From Neobacillus muris (GTDB lineage Bacteria > Bacillota > Bacilli > Bacillales > Cytobacillaceae), in assembly GCF_943193175.1 (NCBI RefSeq), contig NZ_CALPDF010000007.1, positions 62,001 to 126,000 on the forward strand: a DNA stretch of 64,000 bases, given 5' to 3'. The translations under genes were made by a program, and so were the position numbers. Numbering within the stretch: position 1 is the first letter of the stretch; the number at the start of each line of letters is the position of its first letter. Below are positions 34,927-43,571 of the stretch, in pieces. The notes beneath the pieces were generated by a model. That model had not been told where the DNA came from. It did not search any database and saw only the letters and a program-made list of their open reading frames with translations.

Positions 34927-35415
34927 TTACAAGTAAAACTGTTCCGGGATTTTTCCGAATTTCCGGCGGTGATATAAAAGCGGGTCCGTATTGGCACTTT
35001 GAATATCCGTTACCTCACCAATTAAGATCATATGGTCACCGGCTTCGATTGTTTTAAATGTCTTGCATTGGAAAACTCCGGCAGCCCCAGAAATGATCGG
35101 CAGATTGTTTTCCGACAGCTTCCATTCGCACTTGCTGAATCGGTCTGCCCCTTTTGTTGCAAACAGGGAACATACATCGCTTTGATCTCCTGCCAAAATA
35201 TTCACTGCAAATTTTTCAGTCTTACAAAACGTCTCATACGTTCCAACCCGTTTATCGATAGACCATAAAATCAGCAGTGGATCAATTGAAACGGATGCAA
35301 AAGAATTTACGGTAAGGCCAAGCGGCTGATTATTCTCATCCACCGTTGTGACAACTGTAACACCGGTTGGATAGTTGCCCATTACTTCTTTAAAAAGGGT
35401 TACCTTGTTTTCCAC
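34927..35415 (-). CDS. Flavin reductase-like domain protein
   Basis: 162 aa. Split-barrel FMN-binding domain with the family's GNYPTGVTVVTT (about 11-22), LTVNSFASVSIDPLLILWSI (about 33-52), and NILAGDQ. Such proteins reduce FMN/FAD with NAD(P)H, often for a monooxygenase partner, but none is adjacent. Start is uncertain between two GTG codons four residues apart; the inner one has more usual spacing from AAAGG. Monocistronic. Confidence 0.85.
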   Translation of the reverse strand: MENKVTLFKEVMGNYPTGVTVVTTVDENNQPLGLTVNSFASVSIDPLLILWSIDKRVGTYETFCKTEKFAVNILAGDQSDVCSLFATKGADRFSKCEWKLSENNLPIISGAAGVFQCKTFKTIEAGDHMILIGEVTDIQSANTDPLLYHRRKFGKIPEQFYL

Positions 35416-35576
35416 GCTTTTACACACCTTTCCCTTTGTTCTCGATATTCATACACGTTTTTTTCTATTTATTAAACATTTAAGTATAAAAACCAAAGTT
35501 AATTATATCATCAATGAGAAAAACTATCTTGTTAAATGCTTTGGATATCGAACCTCTTTTTTCCATCAAGCATGAG

Positions 35577-36419
35577 TTAATAGATCTTTCCTTGTCTGAT
35601 CCATTTTGTTGCCACCCATTTTTCACCTTGGGAAACCGGAATACTCGTGTGCAGGGACATCCGGTCCACTTGGCCCTTACTGTTTCCATAATGAAAATAG
35701 ACCGCGGTTCCTTTTTTCGGAACAATGGTGACACCTGCTTTTGGAAAAACGGTTTCGCCGCCTGCTGGTACATCATTTAAATAGATTAACAGCGTTCCAA
35801 CACGCTGGCCACCTTGTTCTGGCTTCACTCTGTTTGGAGGGAAATAATCAAAATGCGGCTTATACTCTTCTCCAATTTTGTAGTTCAACACCTGAAGGCC
35901 TTCCCCATTTTCTATTGGATAATTGGTTAATTCCGCTATTCTTCTTTCAATAGTAGTAACGAGCCAATTTTCACCTAAAGTAAAATACATTCCTTTGCTT
36001 GTTCTGCCTGGAGCAGCCTTTTTTTCACCGGTTTCTGAATCGATGATTTGAGAGGGCTCCAGTCTGTCCTTGGAAAGATGAATGAGTTCATCGCTTTCTT
36101 CATAGCTTAATAGATTGTCTAAATGAAGAATAAACGGCTGGTCCACTCGGGAGAGCACATGAATGTCTCTGTCGCTGGTCGTAATCACATTCCCCTTTTG
36201 GCCGATTTCAGGGACTTCATAAACAAAAGGAGATGGGCTGCGGTCAGCCGTCTTTACCGATTGGTTTCCGACAATACGCAAAAGTGTCTGATAAGCAAAC
36301 GTTTCATCAAATCCCTTTTTGATCATAGCTGCAGCAATGGCTTCAGGGGCTGCGCCGCTTTTTAAGGTTTTCATAATCCAATCCTTGAATTCAACTGAGA
36401 TATGCTTGATTTTCTCCAT
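35577..36419 (-). CDS. 2OG-Fe(II) oxygenase, prolyl 4-hydroxylase type
   Basis: 280 aa. N-terminal helical extension (about 1-75), then the P4Hc domain. Iron ligands: HFDYF (His and Asp, about 189-191) and HTSIPV (His about 257); the 2-oxoglutarate-binding Lys lies in GEKWVATKW. VGTLLIYLNDVPAGGETVFP is diagnostic. Bacillus relatives hydroxylate proline-rich, collagen-like or other peptides. No collagen-like gene is seen in the window. Monocistronic. Confidence 0.9.
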   Translation of the reverse strand: MEKIKHISVEFKDWIMKTLKSGAAPEAIAAAMIKKGFDETFAYQTLLRIVGNQSVKTADRSPSPFVYEVPEIGQKGNVITTSDRDIHVLSRVDQPFILHLDNLLSYEESDELIHLSKDRLEPSQIIDSETGEKKAAPGRTSKGMYFTLGENWLVTTIERRIAELTNYPIENGEGLQVLNYKIGEEYKPHFDYFPPNRVKPEQGGQRVGTLLIYLNDVPAGGETVFPKAGVTIVPKKGTAVYFHYGNSKGQVDRMSLHTSIPVSQGEKWVATKWIRQGKIY

Positions 36420-36466
36420 TTACTCCCTCTCCCTCTAGGACGAATCGCCACTCTAATCTTTTGGAA

Positions 36467-36760
36467 TTAAGCCTTGATATAATTATACTCTAGTTCATCT
36501 TCTTGTTCATGATAATTCACATGCAAATTATGCCCATCAAAGAACCATAGGTCCGCTTCTTCAATAAAGAATAAGATTCCCTCTGCCTCTGTGCTTACCG
36601 CAATATCGAGGGGATCCTCTTTAGTAAAGGCAAGTGTATACCCATCCTGCACAGGACTGGAACCATAAATTTTCACATAAAACCTAATTTTATCTCCACT
36701 CTGTAAACCCACTTCTTCTTTAAACCATTTTATCGCCTGTTCACTAATCACAATCTCCAT
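36467..36760 (-). CDS. HesB/IscA-fold protein, YneR-like
   Basis: 97 aa. The start MEIVISEQAIKWFKEEVGLQ and the body, with VKIYGSSPVQDGYTLAFTKEDP, resemble the YneR branch of the HesB fold. The cysteines used for Fe-S cluster binding in true IscA proteins are absent, so a carrier role is unlikely. Divergent from a COG2345/SufR-like regulator across the first palindrome cluster. Confidence 0.7.
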   Translation of the reverse strand: MEIVISEQAIKWFKEEVGLQSGDKIRFYVKIYGSSPVQDGYTLAFTKEDPLDIAVSTEAEGILFFIEEADLWFFDGHNLHVNYHEQEDELEYNYIKA

Positions 36761-36956
36761 GCAAATACGCCTCCATTAAATACCCAAAATGACAAAACAT
36801 AACAGTTTGTTCATTAGATTTAGTCACACCAATCCGTTGTATACATCCTAAAAACATCTTCTCGGTCAATTTATATTTAAATACCACTTTTGTCAAACAA
36901 TCGAATTGACAGATATGATAAAATAAAAGTGTTTTTATACCTTTTGGTTTCGAAAT

Positions 36957-37048
36957 GGGGACAGTCCCCCATTGCAGTGAAGCGTTAATTCGGCGGGGGC
37001 CAGTCCCCCATCGCAGTACAGCATTAATCCAGCGGGGGACTGGCCCCC
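36957..37048. repeat. GGGGGACTGGCCCCC palindrome cluster 1 (three units)
   Basis: Palindromes GGGGACAGTCCCC (36957-36969), GGGGGCCAGTCCCCC (36995-37009) and GGGGGACTGGCCCCC (37034-37048), with a period of 38-39 bp. Spacers share CAGT..AGC.TTAAT. First and last units are in opposite orientation. Left flank 36841-36900 has 3 G and 13 C; right flank 37081-37140 has 18 G and 6 C. Lies between divergent genes. Confidence 0.85.
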
Positions 37049-37068
37049 AGTTAGGCAGGTGAATGATA

Positions 37069-37692
37069 TTGGCTGCAAGGTTTTCTACGAAGGATAGGAT
37101 TCTGGAGTTGTTAAAGAAAGAGACGAGCTTAACGGTAGGTGAGCTGGCCAGGTTGTTGGGGATTACTGAAATGGCGGTCAGGAAGCATTTAAATATATTG
37201 GAGCGGGATTCTTTTCTTATGATTACGGAGATGAGACAGCCGATGGGACGGCCTATACAGGTTTATTCCTTGTCGCCAAAGGCGGACGATTTGTTTCCGA
37301 AGAATTATGAAACGATGACGCTTGAGTTTATGCGCGATTTAAAAGATCTTCATGGCGATAACGTGATTGAGTATCTTTTAGAAAAAAGAAGTGAGCGGCA
37401 AAAAAACGAGTACTTGCCCAAAATGCAGAATAAGAGTTTGGAAGAAAAAGTGGAACAGCTGAAAAATATCCAGGTCCATAAAGGCTATATGGCCGAACTG
37501 AAAAAACTTGGAAATAATCAGTTCGAATTAATAGAATACAATTGTCCTATCTTTACAGTTGCATCAGAATTTAAACATGCCTGCAGCTGTGAAACCAATA
37601 TGTTCAAACAGGTATTAGGCACCGAAAAGGTCAAACGGGTCTCCTGCAAAACCGATAATGAAGACCATTGCCGTTTTTTAGTAGAAGCCTAA
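37069..37692 (+). CDS. COG2345/SufR-like HTH regulator with C-terminal Cys ligand domain
   Basis: About 207 aa from a TTG start chosen because AGGTGA is 6 nt upstream; an ATG two codons earlier is too close. N-terminal winged HTH (residues about 6-70: LTVGELARLLGITEMAVRKHLNILERD). The C-terminal sensor region has YNCPIFTVASEFKHACSCETNMF and a late DNEDHCRFLV; this Cys pattern matches regulators such as SufR that bind an Fe-S cluster. Likely target is a neighbouring or distant Fe-S/oxidative gene set; the divergent neighbour is a HesB-fold gene. Confidence 0.75.
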   Translation: MAARFSTKDRILELLKKETSLTVGELARLLGITEMAVRKHLNILERDSFLMITEMRQPMGRPIQVYSLSPKADDLFPKNYETMTLEFMRDLKDLHGDNVIEYLLEKRSERQKNEYLPKMQNKSLEEKVEQLKNIQVHKGYMAELKKLGNNQFELIEYNCPIFTVASEFKHACSCETNMFKQVLGTEKVKRVSCKTDNEDHCRFLVEA

Positions 37693-37739
37693 AATAAACC
37701 AGGCTGGCCCATTTACAGGGTCAGCCTGGTTTATTTTTT
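37691..37739. terminator. Bidirectional terminator between convergent genes
   Basis: Long AAATAAACCAGGCTG / CAGCCTGGTTTATTT stem with T tails on both strands; it overlaps the last codons and stop of the DUF1189 gene. Confidence 0.9.
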
Positions 37740-38216
37740 CTTAGGCTTTGGATACACGGCGATCATTTTATACAGAATATACAAAACAAAAAGCATTAAC
37801 ACGATCGATATCACTAGATTAATGGAATAAAGATTCCTGACGAGCGCGTAGAGAATCAACGGGGTCGTCGAAGCATGGAGAGACATCTTCCAAAGCAGCG
37901 CATATTTTATTCTTCTTTGCATCCATTTATTCATCAATAAGCCGGCAGCCGCTGCCACTGTTATTCCTAATATGCCGATAAAAATACTTTGAAACGGATA
38001 AAAAACAACAATCTGAAATATAAACACACTGCGCGGCAAATCACTAAATTGAGTATCATAAGACAGGATCAGCCTGATTAAATCCGGCAGGGTAATCAAT
38101 AAAATCAGCAAAGCAAAATAGAACACAGACGTGCTGACCTTCAATTTATTAATCTTTAAAACCGCCTTTTTGCTTGGCAGCATCAAGCTGTTCACAAAGG
38201 AGGAAACAATCCCCAT
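37731..38216 (-). CDS. DUF1189-like membrane protein (short form)
   Basis: 161 aa with about four membrane segments (residues 28-50, 68-92, 113-128, 133-150). The N-terminal FVNSLMLPSKKAVLKINK is typical of DUF1189 proteins, which are usually longer (about 250 aa) with six segments, so this may be a shortened variant. Function unknown. Its stop lies inside the shared terminator. Confidence 0.6.
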   Translation of the reverse strand: MGIVSSFVNSLMLPSKKAVLKINKLKVSTSVFYFALLILLITLPDLIRLILSYDTQFSDLPRSVFIFQIVVFYPFQSIFIGILGITVAAAAGLLMNKWMQRRIKYALLWKMSLHASTTPLILYALVRNLYSINLVISIVLMLFVLYILYKMIAVYPKPKKK

Positions 38217-38249
38217 TCTTTTATCCTCCGCCTATCAAATAGATTTTTA

Positions 38250-38498
38250 TCATGAACGATAAATCGATAATTCCTCTTCAATTTTTTCTCTTATGAGGGT
38301 TAAGCATTCTTCCTGAGTTTTGGCAAAGATCCGTTTGCCATTCACAATGGCGTACGGCCGCTTGGCACACATCCCGCAAAACGACATACATTCATTGCGA
38401 AGGACAGCGACTTCCGGATACTCCGCCTCCAAAATCGCTTCTAAATCCAACAGGCTCATCAAGTTGGAATCACAAATTTCCACTACTACAATCCCTAT
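38250..38498 (-). CDS. DUF1450 (YuzB-like) small Cys protein, possible ATA start
   Basis: 82 aa. Contains CDSNLM near the N-terminus and CMSFCGMCAKRPYAIVNGKRIF, the Cys pattern of the DUF1450/YuzB family (thioredoxin-like ferredoxin fold). Starting point is odd: GAGGAGGT is followed 8-9 nt later by ATA GGG ATT GTA GTA GTG GAA. The nearest in-frame TTG upstream overlaps the RBS, and the downstream GTG is more than 20 nt away. I therefore place the start at ATA, giving residues GIVVVEICDSN as expected for the family. Confidence 0.6.
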   Translation of the reverse strand: MGIVVVEICDSNLMSLLDLEAILEAEYPEVAVLRNECMSFCGMCAKRPYAIVNGKRIFAKTQEECLTLIREKIEEELSIYRS

Positions 38499-38654
38499 GG
38501 CCGTACACCTCCTCAAATAAAGCTAATTGATTAATTACTATCATTGCCTTTAAAAAAAGAAATGAATCATTTTAAACCAGCACTAACCTATTTTTATACA
38601 AAATGGTTTTGAAAGTAAAGGAAAAACGATTATTGACAGTGGCTAAATTCATGA

Positions 38655-38689
38655 AAAAACGCTGAAGCCTATCTGAGCTTCAGCGTTTT
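38655..38689. terminator. Intrinsic terminator of the CAP-domain gene
   Basis: AAAACGCTGAAGC / GCTTCAGCGTTTT stem with 8-nt loop; on the minus strand TTTTTTC follows. Confidence 0.85.
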
Positions 38690-38706
38690 CATCATTATCT
38701 CTTTTA

Positions 38707-39441
38707 TTATTTGCCAATGAATTCCTGAGTCCAGTAATTTCCTTCCGCTACATAGCCCACGCCAATATAGGTAAAGTCCGGGCTCAGAATGTTCTTGCGG
38801 TGGCCTTCACTATTCATCCAGGCAGTTACCACTTCTTCCGGTGTTTTTTGCCCCATGGCAATATTCTCGCCAGCATAGCTGTAAGAAATGCCATATTGTT
38901 TCATCATATCAAACGGTGATCCATAGGTTGGGCTCGTATGGCTGAAATAGTTGTTGGCAGACATATCTCGTGATTTCTCATGTGCCATTTTGCTGAGTGC
39001 AGGATCGGCCTTCAGCGCTGGAAGTCCATTTTTGGCCCGCTCTTGATTGGTAAGGTCAACAACTTTTTGCTCATAAGCACTTAAAGCAGCGGACGTTTCT
39101 GTTCCAGATAGCTGCTGCTCAGCAACTGGCTGCTGCTGTTGAGCTTGGCTTGGCTGCTGGACTGTTTGCGACGGCTGCTGTGTTTGGGTTTGCTGCGCTG
39201 GTGCTGGTGCTGCAGGCTCTGGCTGGCTTGCCGTTTGCTTTGTCGCATTGATCCCAAACTTCGCATAAAAGCCGGCTAGCATTTTATTAATCTCGGAAAA
39301 ATTAGAAGCCTTATAAACAGATACGTGCTGCTGTGCCGTGTGTGTATCTGTTGTTGCGGCAAAGGCTGGTGCTGCCAACGGATTCGCCAAGATGACAGCT
39401 GCCGCTGCCGCTACTGTTAAAATTGCTTTTTTCTTCATCAT
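38707..39441 (-). CDS. Secreted CAP-domain (SCP/YkwD-like) protein
   Basis: 244 aa. Signal peptide (residues 1-29, ending APAFA), a short N-terminal region, then a Gln/Pro/Ala-rich low-complexity linker (about 65-115), then a CAP domain (about 125-243) with NQERAKNGLPALKADPALSKMAHEKSRDM, a His in YFSHTSPTYGSPFDMM, and GENIAMG...HRKNILSPDFTYIGVGY. Family members are secreted, some with unknown enzymatic or lipid-binding roles; YkwD-like ones are common on Bacillus cells and spores. RBS GGGAGG is 8 nt from the first of two ATGs. Confidence 0.88.
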   Translation of the reverse strand: MMKKKAILTVAAAAAVILANPLAAPAFAATTDTHTAQQHVSVYKASNFSEINKMLAGFYAKFGINATKQTASQPEPAAPAPAQQTQTQQPSQTVQQPSQAQQQQPVAEQQLSGTETSAALSAYEQKVVDLTNQERAKNGLPALKADPALSKMAHEKSRDMSANNYFSHTSPTYGSPFDMMKQYGISYSYAGENIAMGQKTPEEVVTAWMNSEGHRKNILSPDFTYIGVGYVAEGNYWTQEFIGK

Positions 39442-39750
39442 AACTTACATCCTCCCTGATCCATTCATTCGGTTGCTTTGCCCGTTCATCATAACACGCG
39501 ATTTTTGTCATATTTCAGGAAGGATTTAACAAAATGATACCACTCAACATGTAAATGTCATTCAAATTCTCTGTTTGCTCGTCCTTTGCAGCATTTTCTT
39601 GCTATTCTGTCTTTTTAATAGCATTTGGAAATACTTCCATATTTTATAGTAGAAAAAGAGGTTGACAGTCTTTTATTTTTCCCGCTTTTTTAACAATCAT
39701 TTCAGAAGCATGACGAGACTTACAATCAGGTTAAACGCTAAACAGGAGCA

Positions 39751-40509
39751 TTATTGGCTCTTATATCGTTTCCAAAGAAAATAGCTGGCAAGTCCTGAAA
39801 TGGTTAATACCCCAACAGAAGCCCATGCCATATATACGGGATTCTCATTTATTTCCTGAGGCAAAAAACGTTCAGCAAGCGGACCGATTGCCAAAAAAAT
39901 CGGGATCACGATGGAAATCCATGATTTGCTATAGACTGCCGAACCAATAAAAATGAGGATACAGACAGCCACAATCAAGTTATTCTCCAATGGACTGGCC
40001 ACAAATACAGCCTCTGCCTCTTGGCCTTTAGACCAAAGCAATAGAACAACACCCAATCCCGTTACGAGGAAACTAGTCATAATGGTGATAACGTAACCCC
40101 ATTTAGAATGAAAAAATTTAGGGATGACCTTGAACAACAGGATCCCGTAAGCGATCATTCCGATGACTCCGCCTCCAATCGCTATCCATAGAATGATCGA
40201 GGACAAGAGAAAGTTCCCTTCAATTGCCGGTCCAAAGCTGAAATAGGCGGCCAATAAGAGAATCGTCATCGGGATGAGACCAGCCATTTGGCGAAAATCC
40301 GTCTTCATCGAATCACCAATACTCTTCATATAGTCTTTCGGACTTTTGCCAATAATATGGCTTGTATCCTTTCCCGCTGCTTCTGCCTGCAGCAAATGAT
40401 CCTCCAGCTCCTCCGTAATCTCATTAATCTCCTGGTCATTTTTTCCTCTGGACATCAAATACATCCGAAGCTCAATCAAAAATTGCTCGGATTTTTTGGA
40501 TAGCGTCAT
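39751..40509 (-). CDS. HAAS-domain membrane protein, partner of PadR
   Basis: 252 aa. N-terminal cytoplasmic HAAS-type helical domain (about residues 5-70, KKSEQFLIELRMYLMSRG...EITEELEDHLLQAEAAGKD) and six to seven membrane segments after residue 75. Such proteins are regularly encoded next to PadR regulators, as here, with a 4-nt overlap. Their job is unclear; they may sense the membrane or an ABC substrate. The 39442-39750 gap to the CAP gene shows nothing beyond AT-rich promoter-like DNA. Confidence 0.75.
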   Translation of the reverse strand: MTLSKKSEQFLIELRMYLMSRGKNDQEINEITEELEDHLLQAEAAGKDTSHIIGKSPKDYMKSIGDSMKTDFRQMAGLIPMTILLLAAYFSFGPAIEGNFLLSSIILWIAIGGGVIGMIAYGILLFKVIPKFFHSKWGYVITIMTSFLVTGLGVVLLLWSKGQEAEAVFVASPLENNLIVAVCILIFIGSAVYSKSWISIVIPIFLAIGPLAERFLPQEINENPVYMAWASVGVLTISGLASYFLWKRYKSQ

Positions 40510-40841
40510 TTTCTATTTCCCCCTTGATTTAATACGTTATTGACCGATGCACTTAATTGCTCCCACCGCTGAATGAACTCGTCCAGCTCCTGCTGTCCTT
40601 TTTCAGTTAGGGTATAATATTTTCGTTTTGGCCCTGCTGTGGATTTTCGCAATGTTGCAGTGACTAAATTTTCTCTTTGCATTCTTAGCAGCAGAGGATA
40701 AATCGTCCCCTCACTAAACGCTTGAAACCCATATGACTCTAGCTTAGCCGCTAACTCATACCCGTAAATTTCCCCTTCATGAATAATCGCTAACAGACAG
40801 CCATCTAATATCCCTTTTAACATTTGTGTTGTATCAGCCAT
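40506..40841 (-). CDS. PadR family transcriptional regulator
   Basis: 111 aa. Winged HTH: MLKGILDGCLLAIIHEGEIYGYELAAKLESYGF, then EGTIYPLLLRMQRENLV, KRKYYTLTEKGQQEL. The ATG chosen follows AAAGGAG at 8 nt. Likely represses its own operon through the palindromes upstream at 40863-40920. In the same divergent region lies the bceRS promoter, so the two systems might influence each other. Confidence 0.9.
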   Translation of the reverse strand: MADTTQMLKGILDGCLLAIIHEGEIYGYELAAKLESYGFQAFSEGTIYPLLLRMQRENLVTATLRKSTAGPKRKYYTLTEKGQQELDEFIQRWEQLSASVNNVLNQGGNRK

Positions 40842-40862
40842 GAAACAGGCTCCTTTCAATAC

Positions 40863-40920
40863 CTTGTATTGCAAGATATATCTCCATGATAAACTTTACT
40901 ATCTTGCATTGCAAGATAGT
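40863..40920. promoter_or_regulatory. PadR operator: perfect 23-bp palindrome plus half site
   Basis: At 40898-40920 the arms ACTATCTTGCA and TGCAAGATAGT flank a single T. A related site TTGTATTGCAAGATATA lies at 40864-40880, about 35 bp nearer the padR gene. Both share TTGCAAGATA, so two operators for a dimeric repressor are likely. Confidence 0.75.
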
Positions 40921-41013
40921 ATTGGAAAAATAAACAAAAAAAACGATATCTGGTCCCTTGGATTTTTTTGCTATACTATCTGAGTAAGTATGATAAATAG
41001 TGTGGTGGTCCGT

Positions 41014-41706
41014 TTGCTAAAATTATTATTGATCGAAGACGACGCAACCCTGTTCCAAGAAATAAAAGAACGGCTGATGAGCTGGTCCTATGAAATATAT
41101 GGCATTGCCGATTTCAGCCAAGTGATGCAGGAATTCACCAGGGTGAAGCCTGATTTAGTCATCATTGACATCCAGCTTCCCAAATTCGACGGCTTTCATT
41201 GGTGCCGGATGATCCGCACCCATTCCAATGTTCCCATCTTATTTTTGTCCTCGCGTGACCATCCTTCCGATATGGTCATGTCGTTGCAGCTTGGAGCCGA
41301 TGATTTTGTCCAAAAGCCGTTTCATTTTGACGTCTTGATTGCCAAAATTCAGGCGATTCTCCGCCGGGCCTACAACTACAGCACCGAGCAAATCGAGCTG
41401 AAAACCTGGAACGGGGCAACAATTGATTATCAGAAAAACACCGTATCAAATGAGGCTGGTTCAATCGATTTGACAAAAAATGAAATGTTCATCTTACGCC
41501 AGCTAATTGAGAAAAAAAATAAAATCGTTACCAGAGAAGCCTTAATGAAACGTTTATGGGATGACGAACGGTTTGTCAGTGATAACACCTTAACGGTCAA
41601 TGTCAATCGGCTGCGAAAAAAGCTCGATGAGATCGGCCTGGGACACCTGATTGAGACGAAAGTCGGGCAGGGCTATATAGCAGTTGAAGAGGTTCCTTTC
41701 ATATGA
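41014..41706 (+). CDS. bceR: Response regulator, BceR type (OmpR family)
   Basis: 230 aa. Receiver domain (1-115) with the acidic pair ED near residues 7-8, phosphoacceptor Asp in VIIDIQLPKFDGF (about 51), Thr/Ser in LFLSSRD, Lys in FVQKPF; then a DNA-binding winged HTH (about 130-228). The TTG start is preceded by GGTGG; longer in-frame starts lack an RBS. Forms an operon with bceS by 4-nt overlap. Extended -10 TGCTATACT lies upstream at about 40970. Confidence 0.88.
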   Translation: MLKLLLIEDDATLFQEIKERLMSWSYEIYGIADFSQVMQEFTRVKPDLVIIDIQLPKFDGFHWCRMIRTHSNVPILFLSSRDHPSDMVMSLQLGADDFVQKPFHFDVLIAKIQAILRRAYNYSTEQIELKTWNGATIDYQKNTVSNEAGSIDLTKNEMFILRQLIEKKNKIVTREALMKRLWDDERFVSDNTLTVNVNRLRKKLDEIGLGHLIETKVGQGYIAVEEVPFI

Positions 41707-42707
41707 TGAAGGAATTTTTGAAAGAACGGCTAAGCTGGATTCTGCTGGTGGCAGGCTTAGAGCTGCTAATGGTCCTCCTTTCCTTTTTAGATGCCGCCAT
41801 CCCGCTTTGGCCCATTCTCTATATTGTTTTTTTATCGGTGATTATTTTCATCCTCTTTTTCCTTTTTCGTTACCAAAAAGAAACTAGGTATTACAGGAGT
41901 TTAAAAGACTGGGATAAAGACTTAGATCTCACCACTCTTGCACCGGCTGAGTCGCCATTTGAAAAAATAGCGGAAGATACCCTTGTGACACAAACCGAAT
42001 ATTTAAAACAGGAAGCGGCGAAGCATTTTTCCTCGTTAGAACACGAAAAAGATGAGCTCCTGTCTTGGATCCATGAAGTAAAAACACCGTTAACGGCCAT
42101 GAGTTTGATCATCGACCGCTTGGAGGACGAACAAGTAAAATCCCGTTTGCTCTATGAGTGGCTGCGGATTCACCTGCTGTTGGACCAGCAGCTGCATCAA
42201 AAACGGATTCCTTTTATGGAAAACGATTTATACATAGAACAAACACCGTTAAAGCCGCTTATTTTTCAAGAAATCAAAACGCTGCAATCCTGGTGCATGC
42301 AAAAGGGAATCGGTTTTGAAACAGACTTACATGTGGAAGAAGTACTGACAGATGCCAAATGGTTCGGCTTCATCATCAGACAGCTGTTAACGAATGCCGT
42401 CAAGTATAGCGAGGAAGCGGACATCGTAATCAAAAGCTATCAGAAGGACGGCCATACTTGCTTGGATGTGACAGACTGCGGCCGCGGCATTGCCCCAAAG
42501 GATCTTCCCCGCATTTTTGACAAGGGCTTCACTTCGACATCCCATCATCAAGACAGCGCCGCGACCGGGATGGGGTTATTTCTGGCTCAAAAAGCAGCGG
42601 AACCATTACGAATCCAAATCGCAGTATCCTCGCAATGGCAAGAAGGAACGACCTTTACTTTAACCTTCCCTAAAAGAAATGAGTTCGTCCATATCACAGG
42701 CGTGTGA
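41703..42707 (+). CDS. bceS: Sensor histidine kinase, BceS type (intramembrane sensing)
   Basis: 334 aa. Two closely spaced membrane helices (about 12-33 and 37-57) with almost no extracellular loop, then a HisKA-like region with IHEVKTPLTAM (phospho-His about 124) and an ATPase domain (N-box LLTNAVKYS, G1 DCGRGIAP, G2 GMGLFLAQKAAE). Such kinases do not sense the drug directly; the BceAB transporter signals to them. The stop codon overlaps the BceR-binding palindrome. Confidence 0.88.
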   Translation: MMKEFLKERLSWILLVAGLELLMVLLSFLDAAIPLWPILYIVFLSVIIFILFFLFRYQKETRYYRSLKDWDKDLDLTTLAPAESPFEKIAEDTLVTQTEYLKQEAAKHFSSLEHEKDELLSWIHEVKTPLTAMSLIIDRLEDEQVKSRLLYEWLRIHLLLDQQLHQKRIPFMENDLYIEQTPLKPLIFQEIKTLQSWCMQKGIGFETDLHVEEVLTDAKWFGFIIRQLLTNAVKYSEEADIVIKSYQKDGHTCLDVTDCGRGIAPKDLPRIFDKGFTSTSHHQDSAATGMGLFLAQKAAEPLRIQIAVSSQWQEGTTFTLTFPKRNEFVHITGV

Positions 42708-42720
42708 CAAAAATGTCACA
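42703..42720 (+). promoter_or_regulatory. BceR binding site upstream of bceAB
   Basis: Perfect 7-4-7 palindrome TGTGACAAAAATGTCACA, matching the known BceR-type TNACA-N4-TGT.A pattern. A TATAAT -10 lies at 42773-42778 with no good -35, as expected for an activated promoter. It overlaps the end of bceS. Confidence 0.88.
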
Positions 42721-42809
42721 TGCTTTTCTTGTTTTGTTCGCCCAATCGAAGGAAGGAATCCCGATCGCTTTTTATAATAAAACTATCGAGTAAAGGAGTG
42801 TGTGTAACG

Positions 42810-43571
42810 ATGCAAATCTTACAAGCGAATCAAATATATAAAAGCTATGGGAGCAAGCTCAACAAGCAGGAAGTATTAAATGGGCTGGACCTCTCGATTG
42901 AACAAGGGGAATTTGTCAGCATTATGGGGCCTTCCGGTTCAGGAAAAACGACCTTATTAAATGTCCTATCCTCCATTGATCAAGTCAGCAGCGGAACCAT
43001 TCAAATTGAAGGAAAAGAAATTACCCGGATGAAAGAAAAGCAGCTGGCCGATTTTCGCAAGCACCATCTAGGGTTTATTTTCCAAGAATATAACTTACTG
43101 GATACTTTGACCGTTAAAGAGAATATCCTCCTCCCTTTATCGATCAAGAAAGTATCGAAAAAAGAGGCTGATGACCGGTTCCAAGAGGTAGCGGCGGAGC
43201 TCGGCATTGCCGAAATCGCCGGCAAATATCCAAATGAAATCTCGGGCGGGCAAAAACAGCGGACTTCAGCAGCACGAGCGTTTATTCACCAGCCGGGCAT
43301 TATTTTTGCCGATGAGCCAACCGGGGCACTCGATTCCAAATCCGCCTCCGATCTATTAAACAAGCTTAGCCAATTAAATCAAAAACGGCAGGCTACCATC
43401 GTCATGGTCACACATGACCCAGCCGCCGCCAGTTACAGCAGCAGGGTCATTTTTATCAAGGACGGGCAAATATACACCCAATTAAATAAAGGCGAACAAT
43501 CACGCCAGGCCTTTTTTAAGGACATTATGAAAACCCAAGGGGTATTAGGCGGGGTGCAAAATGAGCATTAG
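42810..43571 (+). CDS. bceA: ABC transporter ATPase, BceA type
   Basis: 253 aa. Walker [10 protein letters not shown] (about 43-51), Q-loop [12 protein letters not shown], signature [15 protein letters not shown], Walker [17 protein letters not shown], switch His in VTHDP. MacB/BceA-like. Start [14 protein letters not shown] follows AAGGAG; the in-frame extension upstream runs through the promoter region. Together with BceB it removes bacitracin-like or lantibiotic peptides from their lipid target and signals to BceS. Confidence 0.92.
   Translation: MQILQANQIYKSYGSKLNKQEVLNGLDLSIEQGEFVSIMGPSGSGKTTLLNVLSSIDQVSSGTIQIEGKEITRMKEKQLADFRKHHLGFIFQEYNLLDTLTVKENILLPLSIKKVSKKEADDRFQEVAAELGIAEIAGKYPNEISGGQKQRTSAARAFIHQPGIIFADEPTGALDSKSASDLLNKLSQLNQKRQATIVMVTHDPAAASYSSRVIFIKDGQIYTQLNKGEQSRQAFFKDIMKTQGVLGGVQNEH

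Noticed and set aside
36957-37048. CRISPR-like spacing of palindromic repeats
   Set aside because: Only two or three units per locus, spacers share sequence between loci, and no cas genes are present.
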